64,000 nucleotides of DNA from Pseudomonas sp. 8O (GTDB taxonomy: Bacteria > Pseudomonadota > Gammaproteobacteria > Pseudomonadales > Pseudomonadaceae), in the NCBI RefSeq assembly GCF_902506495.1, contig NZ_LR733264.1, forward strand, positions 1,938,900-2,002,899. Reading direction: 5' to 3'. Positions 1-12,668 of this stretch are shown here, piece by piece. Each line of letters opens with the position of its first letter. Within the stretch, counting starts at the first letter, position 1. The translations under genes were made by a program, and so were the position numbers. The notes beneath the pieces are model-generated. The model saw only the letters and a list, made by a program, of their open reading frames with translations, made no database searches and was not told the DNA's origin.

Positions 1-643
1 ATCAGTACGTTGCGGCACGACACCAGATGGGTTTCAGCAAATACGCTGTCGGTGGCCAGACTGTGATCGGCGAAGGTCACATTGGCACGCAACGACTTGT
101 CGAACAGCACCCGGTCATAGGCCGCCGAGTAGTAGTCGGAGAACGCACGCTTGCCACCGGACAGCTGGTAGTTCTGGGTGTAGGTGCGCAAATTGTCGAG
201 GGCGAAGATGCCCTGCTCGGCCTTCTCCAACGAGTGCGGATTGATGTCGGTGGCGTAGATCATGGTGCGTTCCAGCAGGCCTTCCTCGTGCAGCAGAATG
301 GCCAGGGAATACACCTCCTCGCCGGTGCTGCAGCCAGCCACCCAGACCTTCAGCGAGGGATAGGTGTGCAGCAACGGCACCACCTGCTCGCGCAGGGCGA
401 GGAAATATTCGGGATCGCGGAACATCTCGCTGACCGGGATAGTGAGGTACTGCAAAAGCTGCATGAACGCCTGCGGCTCATGCAGGATGCGCTCCTGCAA
501 CGCCGAGATGGTCGGGCAATCCAACTGGGTCTGCGCCTGGCGTACACGGCGCTTGAGCGAAGCTTTCGAGTAGTCGCGAAAGTCGTAGCTGTAGCGCAGG
601 TAGATCGCCTCGATCAGCAGGCGCAGCTCGATTTCGTCAGGCA

Positions 644-644
<1 letters not shown>
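1..644 (-). CDS. cheR: CheR-type protein-glutamate O-methyltransferase, C-terminus cut by window edge
   Basis: SAM-dependent methyltransferase of the CheR family, which methylates glutamates on chemoreceptors or signals together with associated kinases. I translated the minus strand from the ATG at 644. The N-terminal helical CheR domain covers about residues 1-75, followed by the family signature EMFRDPEYF (73-81). The SAM-binding motif GCSTGEE is at 104-110 and the second motif ATDIN at 131-135. The last visible residues, SCRNVL, match the conserved catalytic-domain region. 214 codons are present of a usual 270 or so, so the C-terminus lies left of base 1. The ATG overlaps the stop codon of the upstream hybrid kinase by one base, so the two are translationally coupled and probably work in one signalling pathway. 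A CheB gene would be expected next, outside the window. Confidence 0.93.
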
Positions 645-4150
<3,506 letters not shown>

Positions 4151-4269
4151 TCGATGATTGTCTCGCTTGTTCTTGTCTGTCCGGGGAAGGCGTATGGCAC
4201 ACTGACCGCGCACCGACCACGAAGTTTGCCAAACATTCGCGCATTCTGCGCGCTGAAACAGAGAGCCCC

Positions 4270-4662
4270 ATGACCGGAATCGACTGCGCCAGTGCCAAGA
4301 CCATCCTGCTGGTCGAGGATGACGATGTCGTGCGCCAACTCACCGCTGAAGTACTCGGGGAGTTCGGCTATCGCGTCCTCGCCCTGCGCGACGGGTACAG
4401 CGCACTGGAGCGGCTGCGCAGCGAGCAGCATTTCGATCTGCTGATGAGCGACATCGGCCTGCCCGGGATGGACGGGCGCGAACTGGTGGAAGCCGCGCGC
4501 CAGCTGCGACCGACCCTGCCGGTGTTGTTCGCCAGCGGCTATTACGAACGCGACCTGCTCGAAGAGGTGCGCGCCCGCGATAGCGCGGCGGCCACCGAGA
4601 GCATCGTAAAGCCCTATGACTTCAAGCTTCTCGCTCAACGTTTGAGCGAACTGGCGGATTGA
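4270..4662 (+). CDS. Stand-alone response regulator receiver protein
   Basis: A 131-residue CheY-like protein with only a receiver domain and no output domain. The acidic pocket is EDDD at residues 16-19, the phospho-acceptor is Asp61 in LMSDIGLPGMDG, and the conserved lysine is in IVKPYD near residue 113. The start follows a GAGAG ribosome site; longer reading upstream would run into the divergent kinase promoter. It is divergent from the hybrid kinase at about 120 bases, which suggests it is a phospho-acceptor or phosphate sink in the same pathway. That link is inferred from position only. Confidence 0.88.
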   Translation: MTGIDCASAKTILLVEDDDVVRQLTAEVLGEFGYRVLALRDGYSALERLRSEQHFDLLMSDIGLPGMDGRELVEAARQLRPTLPVLFASGYYERDLLEEVRARDSAAATESIVKPYDFKLLAQRLSELAD

Positions 4663-4712
4663 CGCAGCGGCATCTAGGCTGATCGCAGGTCCCTGGACAG
4701 GAGAGTCCTCCG

Positions 4713-5378
4713 ATGCGTTACGCCAACCCGCTTTGCCTGGCTCTACTCGCTGGTCTGCTGCTCAGTGGCTGCGCCAGCCAGACCACCAAACCCACCCAGT
4801 TCTCCGGCTACCTCGCCGACTACTCCCAGCTCCAGCCAGCCACTTCAGCCACTGGCGCACCGGTACTGCGCTGGGTTTCGCCGCAGTTCAGCAGCGAGCG
4901 CTACACGACGGTGTATGTGGAGAAGCCGACCTTGTATCCAGAACCAGTCCCCAGCGATCAGATCAGCGCGCAGACGCTGGAAAGTGTCCGTGATTATCTG
5001 CATCAGGCGTTGATCCGTGAGTTGCAGGGACGCATGACGGTCGTCAACGAACCGACCATGGACAGCCTGGTACTACGCAGCGCGATCACCGGCGTGACGG
5101 TTTCCACCGAAGGGCTCAAGGCCTATGAAGTGATTCCTGTCGCCCTGGTACTCGCTGCGGCGACCACAGCCGCAGGTACCCGTGACCGCGACAGCGCCAT
5201 CTTCATCGAGCTGGAGGGCCTCGATGCTCGCACCAGCGAACCGGTGCTGCGCGTGGTGCGCAAGGGGCACGGCCTGACGCTGGAGAACAGCAGCACGCAA
5301 CTGACCCTGGAGGATCTCAAACCGGTGCTGGACGTCTGGGCGCGTGATGCACGCGATTTCCAACCCGCCCCACGCTGA
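4713..5378 (+). CDS. DUF3313 family outer-membrane lipoprotein
   Basis: A 221-residue predicted lipoprotein. The signal peptide ends in the lipobox LLSGC with the lipidated cysteine at residue 20. The rest fits the DUF3313 family: an N-terminal YSxL-type motif (DYSQL), a central VVNEPT segment, and a hydrophobic Ala/Thr patch (VALVLAAATTAAGTRDRD) that is typical of these proteins. No enzyme motif is visible and the function is unknown. A GGAGAG ribosome site precedes the ATG. It appears to be transcribed alone. Confidence 0.85.
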   Translation: MRYANPLCLALLAGLLLSGCASQTTKPTQFSGYLADYSQLQPATSATGAPVLRWVSPQFSSERYTTVYVEKPTLYPEPVPSDQISAQTLESVRDYLHQALIRELQGRMTVVNEPTMDSLVLRSAITGVTVSTEGLKAYEVIPVALVLAAATTAAGTRDRDSAIFIELEGLDARTSEPVLRVVRKGHGLTLENSSTQLTLEDLKPVLDVWARDARDFQPAPR

Positions 5379-5511
5379 TCGGCCTGCCAGTACAGCAAGC
5401 GCAGCGGAGCACCAGGCTGACCAGATGATTGGCTATCAGGCGGATCGATAGCGCTTGCCGTACTCGGCTTCAGGCGAGAGGCTCAGGAAAAACGCCAGCC
5501 GAGGAACGTGC

Positions 5512-5905
5512 ATGCCGAGCATCAACCCTGACCGCGAGGATCTGCTGGCGTTCGCCGAGCACATGCCCAGCGATACACCGATCCTGATGCTCAATCTGCT
5601 GCGTTTCAACGATCAAGCCGCGTACGACGCAGGCAGCCTCCATGTGCCGTGCAGCGGACGCGAAGCCTATGCGCGCTACAGCCGCACCGCGCTGAACAAG
5701 GTCAAGGGGGTGGGCGGTGAGGTGCAGGTGATGGCTGACGTCCACCTGGCGCTCATCGCACCGAAGGAAGAGCGGTGGGATCTGCTTCTGCTGGTGCGCT
5801 ATCCCTCGTCAGCAGCCTTTCTGAGCATGCTCTCTGACCCCGACCACCGTTCATCGCAGTGCTGCGCTGGCCGACTCCCGGCTGATCGCCACGACACCCA
5901 GCTGA
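5512..5905 (+). pseudogene. DUF1330 family protein, frameshifted near its C-terminus
   Basis: Small DUF1330-type protein (dimeric alpha-beta barrel fold). The start at 5512 follows GAGGAA. The main frame shows the family features PILMLNLLRF and ERWDLLLLVRYPS. After DPDH (near 5848) family similarity is lost and the frame runs on to 5931 as unrelated sequence, overlapping the convergent amidase gene. In the next frame the expected tail appears: HRSAALADSRLIATTPS followed by a stop at 5903-5905. The family usually has four or five more residues between DP-Y and HR, so a deletion of roughly 11-14 bases is the simplest explanation. The corrected end no longer overlaps the amidase gene. The shortened protein could still be made, but the family C-terminal helix is replaced. 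A sequencing error cannot be excluded. Confidence 0.72.
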
Positions 5906-5908
5906 GTT

Positions 5909-6691
5909 CTATCCTGCCGCCTGCAGATTGAGCACCAGCAACCGCGCTGCAGTTTCGGCGTCCGGCTGGCCGTCATAGTTGGCCGGGCGATACTTCATCT
6001 GGAAGGCGGCAATGACGTTGCGCGTTACCTCATCCAGTTCGCCATGCTGCGGCACCGTGTAGCCGTTTTGCGCCAACTGCTCCTGGAACCACTGCACGCT
6101 GGGCAGGCTGGCGCTGAACAGCGCCTGTTGGCACGCTACGGCGTCTTCGTTCGGCCAAGGCACCAGGCCCTCGTCGGCCAGACGCTTCCAGGGGAACAAT
6201 GGGCCCGGGTCGACCTTGCGCTGTGGCGCCACATCACTGTGCGCGATGATCGAGCCCAGCGGTAGCTGGTGGCGCTTGACGATGTCCTTGAGCAGCACGA
6301 TCAGGGTATCGATCTGCTGCGGCGCGAAAGGCTGCCAGTAACGACCGGCCGGCGTCTGGTAGTAACCCTGGTTGACCAGCTCGATGCCGATCGTGGTGCT
6401 GTTGAGCCAGGTGCGCCCTTTCCATTCGCTGACGCCGACGTGCCAGGCACGACGATTCTCATCCACCAGACGGTAGACGGTCGGCGGTGCATCACCGATC
6501 AGGTAGTGGCTGCTCACCTCGGTCTGCGTCAGCAGGTCGAGCGAGCGCTGCAGGTCAGCGGAGGTGTAGTGCAGCACGACATACTGCACGCGGCTGTTCT
6601 GGCCGGTCGCGGTGTGGCTGTCATCGATGCGCAGGCCACCGGTGCAACCGCCAAGCAGAACAAGGAAGAGGGCAAGACAGAGAGACTTCAT
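5909..6691 (-). CDS. ampDh2: AmpDh2/AmiD-like N-acetylmuramoyl-L-alanine amidase lipoprotein
   Basis: Zinc amidase that cleaves the muramyl-L-Ala bond of peptidoglycan or anhydro-muropeptides, anchored in the envelope. The signal peptide ends in LLGGC (Cys16). The Amidase_2 domain starts with VVLHYTS (probable zinc ligand His41), contains SSHYLI, and ends with IIAHSDVAPQRKVDPG, which carries the second histidine and the zinc-binding aspartate. A C-terminal peptidoglycan-binding helical domain (about 190-255) includes VIAAFQMKYRP. At 260 residues it fits AmpDh2/AmiD rather than cytoplasmic AmpD. Its start overlaps the marC-like stop by four bases (ATGA), so the two are probably co-transcribed. 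In P. aeruginosa ampDh2 lies near dgcH as here. Confidence 0.9.
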   Translation of the reverse strand: MKSLCLALFLVLLGGCTGGLRIDDSHTATGQNSRVQYVVLHYTSADLQRSLDLLTQTEVSSHYLIGDAPPTVYRLVDENRRAWHVGVSEWKGRTWLNSTTIGIELVNQGYYQTPAGRYWQPFAPQQIDTLIVLLKDIVKRHQLPLGSIIAHSDVAPQRKVDPGPLFPWKRLADEGLVPWPNEDAVACQQALFSASLPSVQWFQEQLAQNGYTVPQHGELDEVTRNVIAAFQMKYRPANYDGQPDAETAARLLVLNLQAAG

Positions 6692-7278
6692 GCGTGACCG
6701 AATACGCTCTGCAGGTTGTCCAGCAGCATGTCGACGCTGAGCATGATCAACAACATGCCCATCAATCGCTCTACCGCCATCAACCCGCGATTACCGAGAA
6801 AACGCTGCAGGAACGAAGCCTGCAACAGAATGAATGCCGTCGCTGCCCAGGCCAGGATCACCGCCAGGTAAAGCTCCCAGAGCGGCCCGGTGTGGGTGTT
6901 GCGCAGGGTCATCAGCACCGCGAGAGCCGAAGGTCCGGCGACCGCCGGCGTGGCCAAGGGCACCAGCATCGGCTCGCCATCCGGCACGTCGCCGAGCAGG
7001 CCCTGCGGGCTGGGAAAGATCAGGCGCATGGCGATGACGAACAGGATGATACCGCCGGCAATCGCGGTTGCCTCGCGTGACAGCCCGAGGCTGGTGAGGA
7101 ATTTGTCACCAAAGGTGAGGAACAGCAGCAGCAGGCCAAGGGCGAACAGCAGTTCGCGCGCGGCGATCCACAGCCGTCTGCGCGGCTCGACGTTCTTCAG
7201 CGCGGCAATGTAGATGGCGATATTGCCGAAAGGGTCGGTGACCAAAAAGATCAGCACGGCGATGCTGAAGATGTCCAT
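6688..7278 (-). CDS. MarC family integral membrane protein
   Basis: A 196-residue inner-membrane protein with six predicted helices. The first helix carries the family signature VTDPFGNIAI, and a second conserved stretch PLATPAVAGPSAL lies near residues 107-119. Both are hallmarks of the MarC/YhgN family, whose transport substrate is not established; the historic link to multiple antibiotic resistance has been questioned. The stop overlaps the start of the downstream amidase by four bases. The gene is divergent from the nucleobase permease. Confidence 0.9.
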   Translation of the reverse strand: MDIFSIAVLIFLVTDPFGNIAIYIAALKNVEPRRRLWIAARELLFALGLLLLFLTFGDKFLTSLGLSREATAIAGGIILFVIAMRLIFPSPQGLLGDVPDGEPMLVPLATPAVAGPSALAVLMTLRNTHTGPLWELYLAVILAWAATAFILLQASFLQRFLGNRGLMAVERLMGMLLIMLSVDMLLDNLQSVFGHA

Positions 7279-7507
7279 AGGCGTCTCCGGTGGCGAGTAC
7301 GCATAGTCTAGGGCCTGACGGTGTCGCCTCGCGAGTCGGCGTCGCAGTCAGATTCGAGCATCTTCAGCGCACGTAGAAATTTTATGACCAGTAGAGGCGC
7401 AATGGTTCCAGGGAACAACATTCGAAGAAATGTATACAAAGTAGTAGCCAATATGGCAACAAAATGTCTACATTGACCGCACAAGAACAACAGCGAGTAG
7501 CTTCCCC

Positions 7508-9040
7508 ATGACGTCCACCACTCAGCGCCCAGAGGACGAGAACCTCGGCCTCGGCTCCAATCTGCTTTACGGCCTGCAGCACGTACTGACCATGTACGGC
7601 GGCATCGTCGCCGTCCCCCTGATCGTCGGCCAGGCGGCTGGTTTGTCACCTGCCGATATCGGCCTGCTGATCGCCGCTTCGCTTTTCGTCGGTGGCGCCG
7701 CCACTTTGCTGCAGACCATTGGTTTGCCGTTCTTCGGCTGCCAGTTACCCCTGGTACAGGGCGTGTCGTTCGCCAGCGTCGCCACCATCGTGGCGATAGT
7801 CGGCGCCAATGGCGGTGAAGGCGGGCTACCCGTGGTGTTCGGCGCGGTGATAGGCGCAGCGGCGATCGGTCTGCTGATCACGCCGATCTTTTCCAAGATC
7901 ACCAAGTTCTTCCCGCCGCTAGTGACCGGCATCGTCATCACCACCATCGGCCTGACGCTGATGCCTGTAGCGGCGCGCTGGGCCATGGGTGGCAACAGCA
8001 GTGCAGCTGACTTTGGCAGCATGGCCAACATCGGCCTGGCCGCTTTCACCCTCGCCACCGTGCTGCTATTGAGCAAGGTCGGCAGTGCAACCCTCTCACG
8101 TCTGTCGATTCTGCTGGCCATGGTCATCGGCACCCTGGTTGCACTGGTATTCGGCATGGCCGATTTTTCCAAAGTCGGCGACGGGCCGGTGCTGGCCTTC
8201 CCGGCACCGCTACATTTCGGCATGCCGGTGTTCGAGGTGGCAGCGATCATCTCGATGCTGATCGTGGTGATGGTGATCCTGGTGGAAACCTCGGCCGACA
8301 TCCTTGCCGTCGGCGACATCATCGACACCAAGGTCGATTCCAAACGCCTCGGCAATGGTCTGCGCGCGGACATGATCGCCAGTGTCGTTGCGCCGCTGTT
8401 CGGCTCCTTCACCCAGAGTGCCTTCGCCCAGAACGTCGGCCTGGTCGCCGTGACTGGCGTGAAGAGCCGCTATGTGGTCGCCACCGGCGGGCTGATTCTG
8501 GTCACCCTCGGCTTGTTGCCGATCATGGGCCGAGTGATCGCCGCAGTGCCGACCTCGGTGCTTGGTGGTGCCGGCATCGTGCTGTTCGGCACCGTCGCCG
8601 CCAGCGGCATCCGCACCCTGGCCAAGGTCGACTACCGCAACAACATGAATCTGGTGATCGTCGCCACCTCCATCGGCTTCGGCATGATCCCCATCGCCAT
8701 GCCCAGCTTCTACCATCACTTCCCGGCCTGGTTCGAAACCATCTTCCACTCGGGCATCAGCTCGGCGGCGATCATGGCGATCCTGCTCAACCTGCTGTTC
8801 AACCATTTCACCGCCGGCAACTCGGATCAGCAGTCGGTATTCGTCGCCGGCACCGAGCGCAGCCTGCGCTACCACGACATCGCCGCCCTGCACGATGGCG
8901 ATCACTTCATCGGCGGCAAGCTGTACGACGCGCAGGGCAATGAGGTGCCATTGCAGGACGAGGACGATCACGCGCCACGGGCACGAACCGCTGCTCCCGC
9001 ATCAGCGACCAGCAGGGGCCCGACTGAGGCAACGCTCTAG
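7508..9040 (+). CDS. NCS2 family nucleobase:cation symporter (uracil/xanthine/urate permease)
   Basis: A 510-residue inner-membrane transporter with 12 to 14 hydrophobic segments. Family motifs are the early Gln-His pair in YGLQHVLTMYGG (residues 23-24), the glutamate in ILVETSADIL, and QNVGLVAVTGVKSR, the NCS2 signature. The signature looks closer to the purine (xanthine/urate) branch than to UraA, but the substrate cannot be fixed by eye. The C-terminal 60 residues are hydrophilic and poor in motifs. Upstream (7279-7507) an AT-rich stretch holds an 8-base palindrome TGTATACA at 7431-7438, a possible operator for a GntR-type regulator; this is weak evidence. It is convergent with dgcH. Confidence 0.9.
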   Translation: MTSTTQRPEDENLGLGSNLLYGLQHVLTMYGGIVAVPLIVGQAAGLSPADIGLLIAASLFVGGAATLLQTIGLPFFGCQLPLVQGVSFASVATIVAIVGANGGEGGLPVVFGAVIGAAAIGLLITPIFSKITKFFPPLVTGIVITTIGLTLMPVAARWAMGGNSSAADFGSMANIGLAAFTLATVLLLSKVGSATLSRLSILLAMVIGTLVALVFGMADFSKVGDGPVLAFPAPLHFGMPVFEVAAIISMLIVVMVILVETSADILAVGDIIDTKVDSKRLGNGLRADMIASVVAPLFGSFTQSAFAQNVGLVAVTGVKSRYVVATGGLILVTLGLLPIMGRVIAAVPTSVLGGAGIVLFGTVAASGIRTLAKVDYRNNMNLVIVATSIGFGMIPIAMPSFYHHFPAWFETIFHSGISSAAIMAILLNLLFNHFTAGNSDQQSVFVAGTERSLRYHDIAALHDGDHFIGGKLYDAQGNEVPLQDEDDHAPRARTAAPASATSRGPTEATL

Positions 9041-9103
9041 AGGGAGTGGGTCGTTCGCACAGGGAGCCGCAGCGCCTGCCGCAGCGGCTCAACGTAGAAG
9101 GGA

Positions 9104-10981
9104 TCAGGCAGCCTGTTCGACTCGGTTACGCCCCGAGCCCTTGGCGCGATAGAGCGCCTGATCGGCACGTTCGAAGGTGACCTCGGTCGCCTCGCCATTG
9201 CGAAATTCCGCAATACCGGCGGAGAAGGTGATGGTCACTGGCTCACCCTTGAAGTGGAACGGGCAGGCTTCGATTGCCGCGCGCAGGGTTTCCAGAAGCT
9301 GGACACCTCCCTCCAGCGGCGTTGCAGGAATCAGCAGAACGAACTCTTCGCCACCAAAACGGGCGATGAAGTCGGTCTTGCGCAAACGCTTGCTGAGCTC
9401 CCCGGCGATGATCTTCAGCACTCGATCACCTGCCAGGTGGCCGTAGCCGTCGTTGATCCGCTTGAAGTGATCGACGTCCAGCACCGCCAACAACAACTGG
9501 CCGCCGTAACGTTGGCGACGAGCGACCTCCAGGTCGAGACGCTCGCTCCAGGCAGCACGGTTGGGCAGCCCAGTCAGAGGATCCAGCAAGGACTTCTGTC
9601 GCTGTTCCTCGATATGCTCGCGAAACTGCTGCGCCTCCTGCTCCATCTCGGCGACACGCTTGACCAGCCCCTGTAGCCGCTCGGCCACGTCATCTCCACC
9701 GATGTCGCGCTGACGCTGATGACTGCTGACACTCTGCAAGAGGCCTTCCAGGCGCTGCTCCAGGGCCTGCTTGAGCGATTCAAGATCGGCAGCCTCCTGC
9801 ACGCTGTGCTGCAGATCACTGACCTGATCGCGCAGTTGCTGGTTGAAACTGCGCGCATTCTCCACTGAAGCGCTGTAACCCTCGTGTGCCTCGCTGAGGG
9901 TTTCGATGAAGGCAGCCAGACGCTCGTTGAGCTGTTTGAGATAGCCGGCGAACTCACGCTGACCGCTATCGGTGACGGCAAGCACCAGCACAGCCAGGTC
10001 ATCCAGCACCGGCACCAGCTCGTACCAGTTGAGATTGCCCTCCAGGCGCGAACGCAGCGCTTCACCTTGTGGCAGATGGCGCGCCGGCAGTTCGAGTTCG
10101 TCGAGCAGATTGCGCAGACTGCTGGCGATATGTGGCGCCACCGCGCTGTACCCGGGTTCGCTGCTGGGCAATGAGAACGGGCTGTCGCCAGCATCCTCCT
10201 GCCGTACCAGCCCCGGTGGCAGCGGCAGGCTGTCGAGTACAGGCGAGGCGTCGTGGACCTGGTGCCGGGCTGGCACGCTGGCCACGTTGGAGAAACTGGG
10301 AGGTGGCTCGTTCGCCAACGCTATGGCCGTTGGCGTTGGCGTTGGCGTTGGCGTTGGCGTTGGCGTTGGCGTTGGCGCCGATGGTGGTGCGAGCGCCTCG
10401 GCAATGGTAGCGGCCTCGGCGGCACCGATCGGCGAATCTTCGCTGCTTTCGTTGTTATCTGCGCGCGAGCCAAACAAACGCTGCAACAGGCCCGGTTGCT
10501 CCTGCACCGGAGCCTGCAGAACGGTCAGCGCCTGACCCTGCAGATTGCTCAGCTGGCTGAGCAGCGCAGGCAGCAGATACTGATGACTGGTGGCGTCCTC
10601 CAGCTGTTTGCCCAGTGACTTGAGCGCCTTGCGCACCTCGCGCGGCGGCTGCAGACGCTGCAGTTGCTCGATCAAGGCAGCCAGTGCGGTCGCCGCCTCA
10701 CCGGCACGCTGCTGACGGCGCTGCTCGGAATCCAGCACGGCCTTTTCCAGACGCGGGATGAGGCCGCTCAAGGCGGCGTCCATATCGTCGCGGCGAAGGA
10801 TTTCGCGCATTTCCTGCATGCATTGATCGACCGCCTTGTCCGCGCCCTCGGCGGCCAGGCTGCTGCGCACCAGGCCGCGACGCAGCAGATCCAGGCGCAA
10901 CTCCCAACGGCGATCGAGCTTTTCCTGCTGCTCCAGGCTGCTCAGGTATTTGTCTTTCCAGCGTTGCGCGTCATCGCTCAT
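9104..10981 (-). CDS. dgcH: Diguanylate cyclase (GGDEF), DgcH-like
   Basis: Makes cyclic di-GMP from two GTP. It has 625 residues from the ATG at 10981, which lies five bases after the EEP stop; the frame is open further upstream but only inside the EEP gene. The N-terminal 160 residues are helical, followed by a Pro/Thr linker (eight PT dipeptides), a second helical domain (about 280-400), a coiled coil (405-460), and a GGDEF domain from about 465. The active site is GGEEF at 543-547, with the inhibitory site RKTD five residues before it, so the enzyme is probably active and subject to product inhibition. No transmembrane segment is seen. Gene order with EEP and dsbA matches the P. aeruginosa PA5487 (DgcH) locus. 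Confidence 0.93.
   Translation of the reverse strand: MSDDAQRWKDKYLSSLEQQEKLDRRWELRLDLLRRGLVRSSLAAEGADKAVDQCMQEMREILRRDDMDAALSGLIPRLEKAVLDSEQRRQQRAGEAATALAALIEQLQRLQPPREVRKALKSLGKQLEDATSHQYLLPALLSQLSNLQGQALTVLQAPVQEQPGLLQRLFGSRADNNESSEDSPIGAAEAATIAEALAPPSAPTPTPTPTPTPTPTPTAIALANEPPPSFSNVASVPARHQVHDASPVLDSLPLPPGLVRQEDAGDSPFSLPSSEPGYSAVAPHIASSLRNLLDELELPARHLPQGEALRSRLEGNLNWYELVPVLDDLAVLVLAVTDSGQREFAGYLKQLNERLAAFIETLSEAHEGYSASVENARSFNQQLRDQVSDLQHSVQEAADLESLKQALEQRLEGLLQSVSSHQRQRDIGGDDVAERLQGLVKRVAEMEQEAQQFREHIEEQRQKSLLDPLTGLPNRAAWSERLDLEVARRQRYGGQLLLAVLDVDHFKRINDGYGHLAGDRVLKIIAGELSKRLRKTDFIARFGGEEFVLLIPATPLEGGVQLLETLRAAIEACPFHFKGEPVTITFSAGIAEFRNGEATEVTFERADQALYRAKGSGRNRVEQAA
10329..10376. repeat. 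Hexanucleotide tandem repeat, eight copies, inside dgcH
   Basis: Eight perfect copies of GTTGGC on the plus strand encode eight Pro-Thr dipeptides in the DgcH linker on the minus strand. The unit is six bases, so changes in copy number keep the reading frame and would only lengthen or shorten the linker. Confidence 0.97.
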
Positions 10982-10986
10982 ACGGC

Positions 10987-11859
10987 TTACTCGGGAGATG
11001 GCGTCTTCAGCATAGGCATTTGCGCAGCATTCTGTGCTTCCGGCAGGCGGATTTCCACGGCCACGGGAAGGTGGTCGGAAATCGGCTGACTGAGCACATC
11101 GACGCGCCCCAGTTCGAGCTCGGAACTGAGCAGGATATGATCGAGACAGCGCTGCGGTCGCCAACTGGGGAAGGTTGCTTCGACCTGTGGCGCGATCAGG
11201 CCGAGGTCGCGCAGCGGGGAGTTTTCCAGCAGGTCGGCAGCATGGGTGTTCATGTCGCCCATCAGCACCAGATGGCGAAACTCACTGACGCGCTCGCGAA
11301 TGTAAGCCAGTTGCCGCGTTCGTGTGCGTGCGCCCAGCGCCAGATGCATCATCACCACACCCAATGCGTGCTCGCCCTCACCGAGGCGCAGGAAAATCGC
11401 ACCACGTCCGGGCGGACCAGGGAGCGGATGATCTTCCAGCAGGGTGGGACGCAAGCGGCTGAGCACGCCATTGCTGTGCTGGGCGAAGCGCCCGAGATTG
11501 CGATTGAGCTGTTGATACCAGTAGGGAAAGGCGCCCTGCTGGGCCAGGTACTCGACCTGATTGATGTAGCCCGAGCGCAGGCTGCCACCATCGACCTCCT
11601 GCAACGCCACCAGATCGAAATCGGCGAGCAGATCACCGATGCGCTGCAGGTTGCCGGCACGCCCGGAATGGGGCAACAGGTGCTGCCAGCTACGGGTCAG
11701 GTAGTGATGGTAACGCTGGGTATTGATGCCGACCTGGACGTTGAAACTGAGCAGACGCAGTAGGCCGTCGGCTGGCCAGTCGGCCTGCGGCGAACAGTGC
11801 AGGTTGACCTGTGGATCGCACAGGCCAACCGCACGTGTCTTTCGCCAGCGGCGCAGCAT
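10987..11859 (-). CDS. Endonuclease/exonuclease/phosphatase (EEP) family hydrolase
   Basis: Metal-dependent hydrolase of 290 residues. Motifs of the fold are [11 protein letters not shown] (metal-site Asn), VALQEVDGG (catalytic Glu), [10 protein letters not shown] (Asp and Asn), and the C-terminal LDHILLS and [11 protein letters not shown] (Asp-His pair). Its natural substrate is unknown; relatives include nucleases and phospholipases. There is no clear signal peptide, the first 30 residues being basic and hydrophilic. It lies between dsbA (19 bases upstream) and dgcH (5 bases downstream), so one transcript is likely. Confidence 0.88.
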   Translation of the reverse strand: MLRRWRKTRAVGLCDPQVNLHCSPQADWPADGLLRLLSFNVQVGINTQRYHHYLTRSWQHLLPHSGRAGNLQRIGDLLADFDLVALQEVDGGSLRSGYINQVEYLAQQGAFPYWYQQLNRNLGRFAQHSNGVLSRLRPTLLEDHPLPGPPGRGAIFLRLGEGEHALGVVMMHLALGARTRTRQLAYIRERVSEFRHLVLMGDMNTHAADLLENSPLRDLGLIAPQVEATFPSWRPQRCLDHILLSSELELGRVDVLSQPISDHLPVAVEIRLPEAQNAAQMPMLKTPSPE

Positions 11860-11878
11860 GCTTCGCGCCTGCGGTCGC

Positions 11879-12505
11879 TTAAAGCGCCTCGCGTTCCTTG
11901 GCGATCAGGTGGTCAGCGACCTGCAGGGTCTGCTGCGGGCCACCGGCCGAACTCAGGTCGAAGCGATACTTGCCACCGACGATCATCACCGGCACACCCG
12001 TGACCTGGTAAGCCATCGCCAGTTTCTTGGCCTTTTCCATCTGGCCTTTGACGGCGAAGGAGTTGAAGGTCTTGAGGAAGGCATCGCGATCAACGCCCTG
12101 CGTCGCGACGAAGTCGGCAAACTCTTCAGCCGAAGCCAGCTTCTTCTTTTCCTGATGGATGGCAGTGAACACGGCCTCATGCACCTTGTGTTCGACCTTC
12201 ATGCTTTCCAGGGTGATGAACGCCTGACCATGCACGTTCCAGATGCCACCGAACAGTGCCGGCACACGAACGAAATTGACATCTTCCGGCAGATTCTCGA
12301 CCCAGGGGTTGAGGGTCGCTTCGAACTGATAGCAGTGCGGGCAGCCGTACCAGAACAGCTCCACCACCTCGATCTGGCCGGGTTTGGAAACCGGCACCGG
12401 GCTCTTCAGCTCAACGTACTGTTGGCCAGCCACTGGCTCGGCATGAGCAGTGATACCGAACAGGCTGCTGATGGCCAGAGCTGCGCCGAGAATCAGGTTA
12501 CGCAT
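11879..12505 (-). CDS. dsbA: Thiol:disulfide interchange protein DsbA
   Basis: Periplasmic oxidase that introduces disulfide bonds into exported proteins. It has 208 residues with a cleavable signal peptide (about 1-22, ending AHA). The redox site CPHC is at residues 55-58 (FWYGCPHC) and the cis-proline loop is TGVPVM. A strong AAGGAG ribosome site six bases before the ATG at 12505 fixes the start. It heads the operon dsbA-EEP-dgcH. The upstream cytochrome c4 gene is separated by an intrinsic terminator, so dsbA probably has its own promoter in 12506-12600. Confidence 0.96.
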   Translation of the reverse strand: MRNLILGAALAISSLFGITAHAEPVAGQQYVELKSPVPVSKPGQIEVVELFWYGCPHCYQFEATLNPWVENLPEDVNFVRVPALFGGIWNVHGQAFITLESMKVEHKVHEAVFTAIHQEKKKLASAEEFADFVATQGVDRDAFLKTFNSFAVKGQMEKAKKLAMAYQVTGVPVMIVGGKYRFDLSSAGGPQQTLQVADHLIAKEREAL

Positions 12506-12605
12506 GGGGTACTCCTTGGTAGTAGGCATCGCCTCGTGGCGAATCGCTAGTAAGACCGGGCGACACGATGCAGGTTCCGGCCATTGTAGCCGCGCCGCAA
12601 ATGAA

Positions 12606-12629
12606 AAAGGGTGGCCGTAGCCACCCTTT
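12606..12629 (-). terminator. Intrinsic terminator after cytochrome c4
   Basis: Perfect 10-base-pair stem AAAGGGTGGC / GCCACCCTTT with a four-base loop, followed on the minus strand by a run of T. It lies 40 bases past the cytochrome c4 stop and before dsbA. Confidence 0.9.
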
Positions 12630-12668
12630 GTCTTACCAACTGCAACAGTGGTCGCTTGGAACAACTTC

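Noticed and set aside
7431..7438. HutC/GntR-type operator TGTATACA before the permease
   Set aside because: Only eight bases are symmetric, so it is too short to support; mentioned in the permease entry only.
10329..10376. Possible CRISPR-like repeat array
   Set aside because: Six-base contiguous units without spacers, in frame within a coding region.
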